From contig JAXIOW010000111.1 in NCBI GenBank assembly GCA_045403215.1, forward strand, positions 1-41,385: a stretch of DNA of 41,385 nt. The letters run 5' to 3'. Shown piece by piece: positions 18,571 to 25,575 of the stretch. Position numbers and translations under genes: made by a program. Numbering within the stretch: position 1 is the stretch's first letter; each line of letters begins with the position of its first letter. Source of the stretch: NS-12 sp045403215 (GTDB lineage Bacteria; Nitrospirota; Nitrospiria; Nitrospirales; NS-4). The notes beneath the pieces are model-generated. The model saw only the letters and a program-made list of their open reading frames with translations, searched no databases and was not told the origin of the DNA.

Positions 18571-19845
18571 TCACCGTTTGCTCAGCGCGCGCGCGCCGAT
18601 ATCGGAGCGGTAGTGCATGCCATCGAAGCGGATCCGGCGAACACCTTCATACGCCCGCTCGCGGGCGGCCATGAGGGTGGTCCCGAAGCCGGTCACCCCC
18701 AGCACTCGGCCGCCGGCGGTCACGACGCCGCCGGGTGTGCGTGCGGTCCCGGCGTGGAAGACGAGGAGATCGTCTTGCCCTTCCGTCTCTGCCAGGCCGT
18801 GGATCGGGATGCCCTTCGTCGGCGGGCCGGGATAGCCAGGCGCGGCCAGCACCACGCAGACCGCCGCGCGATCGTGCCAGTCGACCGAGAGGCGGTCCAG
18901 CCGGTGCTCCGCCACCGCCGTCAGGATCTCCACCAGGTCGGTCTTCAACAGGGGCAACACGACCTGGGCTTCCGGATCGCCCAGGCGCGCGTTGAACTCC
19001 AATACTTTCAATTCCCCGCGCACGATCATCAGCCCCGCGTAAAGCACGCCGTGAAAGGGACTGCCGAGCCGGGAGAGGCCTTCGACGATCGGCTCCAGGA
19101 TCGTGCGCCGGACCCGATCGACAAGATCGCGGGTGCCGATGGGCGCGGGCGCGTAGGCGCCCATGCCTCCCGTGTTGGGCCCGCTATCGCCGTCCCCCAC
19201 CCGCTTGTGGTCCTGCGCCGGCGAGAGGGGCGCGACGGTCTTGCCGTCCGTGAAGGCCATCACCGTCAGTTCCTCGCCGTCGAGAAACTCCTCGATCACC
19301 ACCCGCGACCCGGCCTCGCCGAACGCGTTGCGCTCCAGCATGGCCCGAACCGCGTCGCGGGCCTCAGCGCGGGTGCCGGCGACGACCACGCCTTTCCCCT
19401 GCGCCAGCCCATCGGCCTTGATCACGATCGGCATGTCGCGCTGCTCGAGGTAGCCGAGGGCCGGGCCGACCGCCGTGAACGTCTGCGCGTCAGCGGTGGG
19501 GATGCACAACCGGACCATCAGGTCTTTGGAGAACGCCTTGCTCGCCTCGATGCGGGCGGCCGCCTTGTGCGGGCCGAAAATGAGCAGCTTGTCCTTGCGG
19601 AATTCATCCACGATGCCGGCGGCCAGGGGCGCTTCGGGCCCGATGACCGTCAGGTCGATGCGCTGACTGCGGGCGAAGTCACGCAAGCCGGCCAGATTGT
19701 CAGCCGCCAGCGGCACGCACTCGGCGATTTGAGCGATCCCCGGATTGCCCGGCGCGCAGTAGAGCTTCGTCACACGGGGGCTTTGAGCGACCTTCCAGGC
19801 AAGCGCATGCTCCCGCCCGCCGCCGCCGACAACCAAGACTTTCAT
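18571..19845 (-). CDS. purD: Phosphoribosylamine-glycine ligase (GARS)
   Basis: An ATP-grasp enzyme joining glycine to phosphoribosylamine in purine synthesis. The protein has 424 residues. Visible are VLVVGGGGREHALAWK at the N-terminus, APGNPGIAQ, GPEAPLAAGIVDEF, IKADGLAQGKGVVVA, FLDGEELTVMAFTDG, NTGGMGAYAPAP and EFNARLGDPEAQVVLPLL. A single-domain form, not fused to PurM or PurN. It follows purH after a 120-base gap that holds a palindromic dispersed repeat. Confidence 0.96.
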   Translation of the reverse strand: MKVLVVGGGGREHALAWKVAQSPRVTKLYCAPGNPGIAQIAECVPLAADNLAGLRDFARSQRIDLTVIGPEAPLAAGIVDEFRKDKLLIFGPHKAAARIEASKAFSKDLMVRLCIPTADAQTFTAVGPALGYLEQRDMPIVIKADGLAQGKGVVVAGTRAEARDAVRAMLERNAFGEAGSRVVIEEFLDGEELTVMAFTDGKTVAPLSPAQDHKRVGDGDSGPNTGGMGAYAPAPIGTRDLVDRVRRTILEPIVEGLSRLGSPFHGVLYAGLMIVRGELKVLEFNARLGDPEAQVVLPLLKTDLVEILTAVAEHRLDRLSVDWHDRAAVCVVLAAPGYPGPPTKGIPIHGLAETEGQDDLLVFHAGTARTPGGVVTAGGRVLGVTGFGTTLMAARERAYEGVRRIRFDGMHYRSDIGARALSKR

Positions 19846-19873
19846 AGGTGATTCACGGGGAGGGCCAGTCCAC

Positions 19874-19958
19874 TGTCATTGCGAGCGACCGCAGGGAGCG
19901 CGGCAATCTCTCTTCCGACATCAGAGATTGCTTCGTCGCTGCGCTCCTCGCAATGACA
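19874..19958. repeat. Dispersed palindromic repeat of the TGTCATTGCGAG type
   Basis: The 85-base element begins TGTCATTGCGAG and ends with the exact complement CTCGCAATGACA. Inside, CAATCTC and GAGATTG form the inner ends of the two arms around a 13-base centre. I recall the same TGTCATTGCGAG...CAATCTC sequence as an abundant intergenic repeat in many unrelated bacteria. It fills most of the purH-purD gap; the transcript would form a strong hairpin there. Confidence 0.85.
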
Positions 19959-19965
19959 ACCAGGG

Positions 19966-21528
19966 CTAATGACGGAAGTGACGCATGCCCGTGAGCACCA
20001 TGGCCATCTGGTGCTCGTCCACGGCCTTGATCACTTCCTCATCGCGGATGGAGCCGCCCGGCTGGATGACGGCCGTGATGCCCGCCTGGGCGGCCGCGTC
20101 AATGCCGTCTCGGAACGGGAAGAAGGCATCAGAGGCCATGACGCAGCCTTTCAGCGAGGAGCACGCCTTCTGGGTCGCCAGCTTCACCGAGTCCACGCGG
20201 CTCATCTGCCCCGCGCCAATGCCGACCGTCCGGTCACGCCGGGCGAACACGATGGCGTTGGACTTGACGTGCTTACAGACCTTCCAGGCGAAGGCGAGCG
20301 CGGCGTATTCCTCGTCGGTGGGCGCCCGCTTCGAGGCCACTTTCAACGCCCGCACGTCCGCGATCGTGCCGAAGTCCCGGTCCTGCAGGAGCAGCCCGCC
20401 GACGATCTTCTTGAGATCGAGCAGGTCCGGTCCCGTGCGCACGTCGGTGCGGAGTTCGCCCACCGCCAGCAGGCGCAGGTCCTTCTTGCGCCTCAGCTCG
20501 GCCAGGGCGTCCTCGTCGAAGTCGGGCGCCACGACCACCTCCACAAACGTCGCGGTGATCTCCTTGGCAGTGGCGAGGTCCACGCGCGCCTTGAACGCGA
20601 TGACGCTGCCGAAGGCGGAGAGTGGATCGGTCTCGCGCGCCCCGACATAGGCGTCGCGCGGCGTGGGCCCGACGGCCACCCCGCAGGGGTTGTTGTGCTT
20701 CACGATGACCGCCACGGGAAGGGGCGCGCCCCCGAATTCCTTCACCAACTCCAGCGCGGCATTGGCGTCGAGAAAGTTGTTGTAGGACATCTCCTTGCCG
20801 TGGAGTTGCCGCGCCTTCACCACGCTCGGCTCGCCGCTCCCGAAATCGCGGTAGAAGGCGCCATGCTGGTGCGGGTTCTCGCCGTAGCGCAGGCTCTGCA
20901 CCTTCTCGAACTGCAGGGTGAGCAGGGACGGGAACCGCACCGGGCCGGGTGCGCCCTGCTGCTCAAGGTAGCCGGCGATCATGCCGTCGTACCGGGCGGT
21001 GTGGTGAAAGACCTTGCGGGCTAGCTCCCGGCGCATTGCCGGCGACACGCCGCCGGCGCGCAGCGCCTCCAGCACGGGCCCGTAATCCGCCGGGTCCACC
21101 ACGACCGTCACGTCCGCGTGGTTCTTGGCGGCCGAGCGCAGCAGAGACGGCCCGCCGATGTCGATCTGCTCGATTGCCTCGTCGACCGTGCAGCCCGGCT
21201 TGTTGATCGTCGCCTCGAAAGGATACAGGTTGACCACAACCACGTCGATCGGCCCGATCCCGTGACGCTCCATCTCGGCGACATGCTTGGGATCGTGGCG
21301 TCGGCCCAGCAGCCCCCCGTGGATCTTGGGATGGAGCGTCTTAACCCGCCCGTCCAGAATCTCCGGCGAGCCGGTATAGGCGGCCACGTCGGTGACCGCG
21401 ATCCCGGCCTCCCGGAGCGTCTTGGCGGTCCCGCCGGTGGAGAGAATCTCGTACCCCAGTACCTTCAATCCCTTGGCGAGTTCGATGATCCCGGACTTGT
21501 CCGACACGCTGACCAGCACCCGCTTCAC
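19966..21528 (-). CDS. purH: Bifunctional AICAR transformylase / IMP cyclohydrolase
   Basis: Catalyses the last two steps of IMP synthesis. The protein has 520 residues, the normal length. The N-terminal cyclohydrolase domain shows SVSDKSGIIELAKGL, STGGTAKTLREAG, RVKTLHPKIHGGLLGRR and IDIGGPSLLRSAAKN. The C-terminal transformylase domain shows LRYGENPHQ and VKHNNPCGVAVG with the catalytic Lys-His, and ends near SDAFFPFRDGID and IQPGGSIRDEEVI. ATG 21528; the upstream gene ends 16 bases before. Confidence 0.97.
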   Translation of the reverse strand: MKRVLVSVSDKSGIIELAKGLKVLGYEILSTGGTAKTLREAGIAVTDVAAYTGSPEILDGRVKTLHPKIHGGLLGRRHDPKHVAEMERHGIGPIDVVVVNLYPFEATINKPGCTVDEAIEQIDIGGPSLLRSAAKNHADVTVVVDPADYGPVLEALRAGGVSPAMRRELARKVFHHTARYDGMIAGYLEQQGAPGPVRFPSLLTLQFEKVQSLRYGENPHQHGAFYRDFGSGEPSVVKARQLHGKEMSYNNFLDANAALELVKEFGGAPLPVAVIVKHNNPCGVAVGPTPRDAYVGARETDPLSAFGSVIAFKARVDLATAKEITATFVEVVVAPDFDEDALAELRRKKDLRLLAVGELRTDVRTGPDLLDLKKIVGGLLLQDRDFGTIADVRALKVASKRAPTDEEYAALAFAWKVCKHVKSNAIVFARRDRTVGIGAGQMSRVDSVKLATQKACSSLKGCVMASDAFFPFRDGIDAAAQAGITAVIQPGGSIRDEEVIKAVDEHQMAMVLTGMRHFRH

Positions 21529-21544
21529 GCTCGTCTCTCCGGCC

Positions 21545-22267
21545 CTACATCTTGCCCGCGTCCCGCAGCGATTCCCGGAAAACGCGGAAGAACTGGTCGT
21601 TCTCTGTCACGGCCTGGCGGACGATCCCACGGATCTTGGACAGTTCCCGTTCCGCGACCACGAAGTTGACGCTTTTGGCGAAGGCCAACAGGTTGTCGAA
21701 GGTGCGGAACTGGTTACCGACCAGCCCCACGCACATGTGCCGCCTCAGCGTCATCGTCATCGGCTGGATGGTCTGGAGCAACAGATTGCTCTCCGCCGAT
21801 CCCCCGTAATCTTCGTGGATGATCACCAGCTCATAGCGGTTCGCCCGAACCCGCTGGACGGCGTCCTCCGGCGTGAGGGGAATGTGCACGGTGTAGCCCA
21901 GCCCGTCGAGGGCGGTCTTCACCGTTGCCCGCTGGGGCGCCGAATCGATGCAGACCAGGGCCAGCTTGCGGTCCTCCACAAACTCGTCTTCCTCCGGCGA
22001 GGAGGCCAACCCCTCATCCTTGATGTCAGAGGAATCGAACTCCTCCATGGGCTCTTCGGGTTCCTGAGGCGGAGGAGGCGGAGCAGGCCGAGTGAGTATG
22101 GGCGCGGTCGGCACGCCTCTGGCCCCCGGGGCGGCCTGGTCAGGCATGGTGCTAATCCGTATCTTGGTCTGGCACTTGGGGCAGGTGACCCTGAAGATGG
22201 CGTGCTTCGGGACCTTCGCGTCCGGGATCGCGAGCTTGGTCGAACAGGACGTGCAGATGATCTCCAT
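21545..22267 (-). CDS. Zinc-ribbon protein with degenerate receiver-like domain
   Basis: The protein has 240 residues. Residues 1-40 form an MJ0042/TIGR02098-type zinc ribbon (Cys5, Cys8, Cys29, Cys32). A Pro-rich acidic linker follows (about 42-98). Residues from about 101 to 235 read like a receiver fold: LALVCID, then YELVIIHEDYGG. In the alignment I make by eye, the phosphoacceptor Asp position holds His151 and the conserved Lys is missing, so it is probably a pseudo-receiver that signals without phosphorylation. It starts four bases after the second pilT, so a role in pilus or motility control is plausible but unproven. Confidence 0.78.
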   Translation of the reverse strand: MEIICTSCSTKLAIPDAKVPKHAIFRVTCPKCQTKIRISTMPDQAAPGARGVPTAPILTRPAPPPPPQEPEEPMEEFDSSDIKDEGLASSPEEDEFVEDRKLALVCIDSAPQRATVKTALDGLGYTVHIPLTPEDAVQRVRANRYELVIIHEDYGGSAESNLLLQTIQPMTMTLRRHMCVGLVGNQFRTFDNLLAFAKSVNFVVAERELSKIRGIVRQAVTENDQFFRVFRESLRDAGKM

Positions 22268-22270
22268 CGC

Positions 22271-23446
22271 CTACTTCTTCTTCACCGTTCTGGCGTAGCC
22301 CGTGTCCAGGGTCAGTCCCGCGATGTCGGTCGTCTTCTGGCCGCGGGTCTGCTTCACCTTGTCGATGCCGCGCTGGACCACCGACTTCCGGGTCGCGTAC
22401 AACTCGGCGGTCTCCGGCGTGATCAATCCCTGTTCATAGATTTTGATGATCGCCTGATCGAAGGTCTGCATGCCGAAGGGAACGCTGGCTTCCTGGATCT
22501 CGTAGAAGGTCTTCCCTTCGCTCTCGCCCATCAGGATGGATTCGTGGGTCCGGAGATTGTTGCCGAGGATGTCGTGGATGGCGATGCGTCCCCCGCCCAC
22601 CTTCGGCAGCAAGCGCTGGCCGACGATCCAGCGGACCGTGTCCGCGAGGCGCTGGCGGATATGCTTCTCCTCCTCCGGATCGAACAGCCCGAGGATGCGG
22701 TGGATGGTCTGGCCGGCGTCCACCGTGTGCACGGTGCTCAACACAAGGTGGCCGGTCTCGGACGCCTTCATGCACAGCTCGGCCGTCTCGCGGTCGCGCA
22801 TCTCGCCGACGAAGATGATCTTCGGCGCCTGACGGAGCGCGGCGCGAAGGCCGTTGGCGAAGGTGTCGAAGTCGCTTCCCAGCTCCCGCTGGTTGAAGGT
22901 CGCCTTGATGTTGGGATGGACGAACTCGACAGGGTCCTCCAGGGCAACGATGTGGATGGGCCTGGTCTCGTTGAACTCCCGCAGCAGCGCGGCCAGCGAG
23001 GTGGTTTTCCCGACGCCGGTGGCGCCGGTCACCAGGATCAGGCCGTTCTTCTCCTTGGTCATCTTCCGGAAGGCTTCCGGCAGCTTGAGAGAGTCGATGG
23101 ACGGGACCAGGGTCTCCAGTTTCCGCATGGCGACCGAATAGTTTCCCCGCTGGCAGAAGATGTTGACGCGGAACCGGGCCCGCCCGGCCAGGAAGTACGA
23201 ACTGTCGCAGGACCCCTGCTGCAGGAGCATCTGGGTCAGCCGGCGGTCGTTGTGCATGAGATTGAGCGCGAAGATCTCGGTCTGAAAGGGGGTCAGGTTC
23301 TCGATAGGGGGGGTGAACCGGACCGGGACCAACTCACCATCCGATTCCACCTGCAGCGGGCGGTCCACCGAGAGGTTCAGGTCCGACACGTTATCGTGCG
23401 AGTCGAGCATCGCGGTCAGCACCGTATCCATCTGGGCTTTTCTCAT
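22271..23446 (-). CDS. PilT/PilU-type pilus retraction ATPase (second copy)
   Basis: The protein has 391 residues and is a GspE/PilT-family AAA+ ATPase. Walker A is GATGVGKT at 141-148; the Asp box sits in IVALEDPVEFVHPN, Walker B in the IIFVGEMRDRET stretch and the His box in LVLSTVHTVDAG. It lacks the AIRNLIRE-type motif of true PilT and has a longer C-terminus, so it may be PilU-like. ATG 23446 is chosen over 23473 because GAGGAGGG precedes it and the longer frame would overlap the upstream pilT stop (23457). Confidence 0.9.
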   Translation of the reverse strand: MRKAQMDTVLTAMLDSHDNVSDLNLSVDRPLQVESDGELVPVRFTPPIENLTPFQTEIFALNLMHNDRRLTQMLLQQGSCDSSYFLAGRARFRVNIFCQRGNYSVAMRKLETLVPSIDSLKLPEAFRKMTKEKNGLILVTGATGVGKTTSLAALLREFNETRPIHIVALEDPVEFVHPNIKATFNQRELGSDFDTFANGLRAALRQAPKIIFVGEMRDRETAELCMKASETGHLVLSTVHTVDAGQTIHRILGLFDPEEEKHIRQRLADTVRWIVGQRLLPKVGGGRIAIHDILGNNLRTHESILMGESEGKTFYEIQEASVPFGMQTFDQAIIKIYEQGLITPETAELYATRKSVVQRGIDKVKQTRGQKTTDIAGLTLDTGYARTVKKK

Positions 23447-23456
23447 GACGCCCTCC

Positions 23457-24536
23457 TCACCCGCCCCACTCAACCGGCGGGGTCTTCAGGAACGGCCGGA
23501 ACTTCGCCTTATCGACGCAATTCGCGTAGGCTTCCTCCGCGCTGATCCACTTCTTTTGGATCACCTCCATGATCGCATCGTCGAGGGTCTGCATCCCGAA
23601 TTGTTTGCCTACCTGGATGGCCGAGGGAATCTGGAAGGTCTTGTTCTCCCGGATCAGGTTGGAGACGGCAGGCGTGACCACCATGATCTCCAGCGCCGCA
23701 CACCGTCCCTTCTTGTCGATGCGTTTGAGGAGGGTCTGCGCCACGACCAACTTGAGGCTCGTGGACAAGCTGCTGCGGATCTGCCCCTGTTCCTCGTTCG
23801 GGAACACTTCAATGATCCGGTCCACCGTCTTGGCGGCATTGGTGGTGTGCAAGGTGCTGAGCACCAAGTGCCCGGTCTCGGCCGCTTCAATCGCCAGCCG
23901 GATCGTCTCGAGGTCCCGCATTTCGCCGACGAGGATGATGTCGGGATCTTCGCGAAGCGCACCCCTCAAGGCCGCAGCGAAGGACCGGGTGTGCAAGCCC
24001 ACCTCACGGTGGTTCACCAGACAGCCGTGGCTCTGGTGCACGAACTCGATCGGGTCCTCGATGGTGATGATGTGGTCTTTGCATTGCTTGTTGGCGTGGT
24101 CGATCATCGCGGCCAGCGACGTGGACTTGCCGCTGCCCGTCGGGCCTGTGACCAGGACCAGTCCTTTGTTCAGCAGGGCGGCCCGTTTCAGGATGGACGG
24201 GAGCCCCAGCTCATCCGCTGTCTGGATCTTTGTGGGGATCTGCCGGAACACCGCCCCGCAGCCGTACTTCTGGTTGAAGAAATTGCACCGAAAGCGCGCC
24301 ACGCCCGGAATCTCGTACCCGAAGTCTACGTCGCCGGTCTCTTCGTACTGTTTGATCTTGAGCTCGGGGGCGATCTCATAGAGCATGGCCTTCAGCTCGC
24401 CGTCCTCCAACACATTGTACTTGACCCGCTCCATATCCCCGTGAAGACGGAGAATCGGCTGCTGTCCGGACACCAGGTGAAGATCCGAGGCCCCCTGGTC
24501 GAACATCAATTTAAAGAAGGCGTCAATCTTCGCCAT
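23457..24536 (-). CDS. pilT: Type IV pilus retraction ATPase PilT
   Basis: Powers pilus depolymerisation and twitching as a cytoplasmic hexamer. The protein has 359 residues. The N-terminal ASDLHL signature is at 17-21 region, Walker A GPTGSGKS at 131-138, Asp box IITIEDPIEFVHQ, Walker B DIILVGEMRD, His box LVLSTLHTTNAAKT, and the C-terminal AVSNLIRENKTFQI corresponds to the PilT AIRNLIRE motif. The ATG at 24536 has a GGAGGACGAGGGG stretch before it. It heads the minus-strand run pilT, second pilT, zinc-ribbon/pseudo-receiver, purH. No pilB, pilC or pilin genes are in the window. Confidence 0.95.
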   Translation of the reverse strand: MAKIDAFFKLMFDQGASDLHLVSGQQPILRLHGDMERVKYNVLEDGELKAMLYEIAPELKIKQYEETGDVDFGYEIPGVARFRCNFFNQKYGCGAVFRQIPTKIQTADELGLPSILKRAALLNKGLVLVTGPTGSGKSTSLAAMIDHANKQCKDHIITIEDPIEFVHQSHGCLVNHREVGLHTRSFAAALRGALREDPDIILVGEMRDLETIRLAIEAAETGHLVLSTLHTTNAAKTVDRIIEVFPNEEQGQIRSSLSTSLKLVVAQTLLKRIDKKGRCAALEIMVVTPAVSNLIRENKTFQIPSAIQVGKQFGMQTLDDAIMEVIQKKWISAEEAYANCVDKAKFRPFLKTPPVEWGG

Positions 24537-24595
24537 CCCCTCGTCCTCCCAAGCTCATCGCGACGCATGCGCCACGAGGCCCAACACACGCGGCA

Positions 24596-24624
24596 AACGT
24601 AGCATAACCCTCCATGCGAATCAA
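24596..24624 (-). promoter_or_regulatory. Predicted promoter of the pilT run
   Basis: On the minus strand TTGATT (24619-24624), 17 bases, TACGTT (24596-24601). Expected start near 24589 and a leader of about 52 bases with a strong ribosome site. It is divergent from the zinc-ribbon promoter at 24639. Confidence 0.5.
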
Positions 24625-24638
24625 CCGCCCGGGCTTCA

Positions 24639-24667
24639 TTGACAACGGCCAAGAAGGGGCCTACGCT
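24639..24667 (+). promoter_or_regulatory. Predicted promoter giving a leaderless transcript
   Basis: A perfect TTGACA (24639-24644), 17 bases, TACGCT (24662-24667). Six bases separate the -10 box from the ATG at 24674, so transcription would start at or next to the start codon. Confidence 0.55.
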
Positions 24668-24673
24668 TCTTCT

Positions 24674-24919
24674 ATGGTCGACCTCTTTGACTTTTCCACG
24701 CCCATCCCGTGCGAGTTCTGCACGCTCCCCATCCCGATCAAGCCGGACTCCAAGGTCCATACGGTCCAGCTTGACGAAGGACCGGCCATCTTCCCGATCT
24801 GTCCGACCTGCGGCCGGCTCCAGCGCCCCCGGCTCGTCAGGGACGGCACGCTCTACCTGGTCAACCTCAGCGACGAGCAAATGGTCACGCTCCAGACGCT
24901 GTTCAATCTGAACCTCTAG
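24674..24919 (+). CDS. Small zinc-ribbon protein
   Basis: The protein has 81 residues, with CEFC and CPTC pairs about 30 residues apart, so it should hold one zinc. The rest is hydrophilic with a short C-terminal helix (LSDEQMVTLQTLFNLNL). No family recognised. An in-frame ATG at 24614 exists, but it lies upstream of the promoter; ATG 24674 is six bases after the -10 box. Neither has a good Shine-Dalgarno, which supports leaderless initiation at 24674. It is divergent from pilT. Confidence 0.65.
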   Translation: MVDLFDFSTPIPCEFCTLPIPIKPDSKVHTVQLDEGPAIFPICPTCGRLQRPRLVRDGTLYLVNLSDEQMVTLQTLFNLNL

Positions 24920-24964
24920 CCCTCCCCCTCCGCTTTTTACCTTTTCCCTCCCTCCCGTGTCTCA

Positions 24965-24993
24965 TTGACAAGGACAACGGACCGGCATACCCT
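24965..24993 (+). promoter_or_regulatory. Predicted promoter of the coiled-coil gene
   Basis: A perfect TTGACA (24965-24970), 17 bases, TACCCT (24988-24993). Start expected near 25000; a GGAGG ribosome site then precedes ATG 25014. Confidence 0.5.
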
Positions 24994-25013
24994 TCACTCG
25001 CGGCGGAGGCGGC

Positions 25014-25490
25014 ATGGACCAAGAGCTCGTTCAGTACCTCGAAGAGAAGTTTCAGACACAAGAGCAGCAATTCCAAAGCCTTCTAGACCAGCACTTTGAA
25101 GGCATCAATGCACGCTTTGAAGGTGTAAATGCGCGCTTTAACCGAGTCGAGCAACAGCTTGACGCCCACGATGAGCGTTTTAGCTCGATCGATCAGCGGT
25201 TTCAGGAGGTGAACAACCGGATTGACGACCGGTTCGAAGAAGTCAAGCGACATACCGGCGTGCTAGTTGAAGGCCTCCGTCACGAAATCCAGCAGGTGGC
25301 TGAGGGGCTCTTGGTGCACATCGATGTCCGGCACAGGGAAGATCGGGAATATTTCGACCGCAAGTTCGAGGACATGTCTGCCCTCTTCCGCAGTTCCCAC
25401 GTCCACCTTCAGCAGCAACAGGACCAACTCCGCCAATCACAGGATCAGATCCACCAGCGCGTGGAGAACCTCGAGCGGAATCAGAACTAG
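25014..25490 (+). CDS. Repetitive coiled-coil protein of unknown function
   Basis: The protein has 158 residues, almost entirely charged and helical, with a repeated unit of about seven residues built on xxARF/xxxRF (GINARFEGVNARFNRVEQQ, then DERFSSIDQRFQEVNNRIDDRF). The C-terminal 40 residues are Gln-rich. This pattern is typical of long homo-oligomeric coiled coils, seen in phage tail-fibre stalks and in several bacterial families; no membrane segment or signal. ATG 25014 with GGAGG. Codon use is visibly less GC-rich than dnaE next door, so it may be a later arrival. Confidence 0.7.
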   Translation: MDQELVQYLEEKFQTQEQQFQSLLDQHFEGINARFEGVNARFNRVEQQLDAHDERFSSIDQRFQEVNNRIDDRFEEVKRHTGVLVEGLRHEIQQVAEGLLVHIDVRHREDREYFDRKFEDMSALFRSSHVHLQQQQDQLRQSQDQIHQRVENLERNQN

Positions 25491-25504
25491 ACACCGTATA
25501 AGAA

Positions 25505-25533
25505 TTGACTTCGCCGGAGGGCGCCGCTAGAAT
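25505..25533 (+). promoter_or_regulatory. Strong predicted promoter of dnaE-accA
   Basis: TTGACT (25505-25510), 17 bases, TAGAAT (25528-25533): five of six consensus bases in both boxes. Start expected near 25540, giving a leader of about 36 bases. Confidence 0.6.
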
Positions 25534-25575
25534 GAGCCGGCGTGTCAGAGACGCCGAGACCATAAGGAACCCTGC

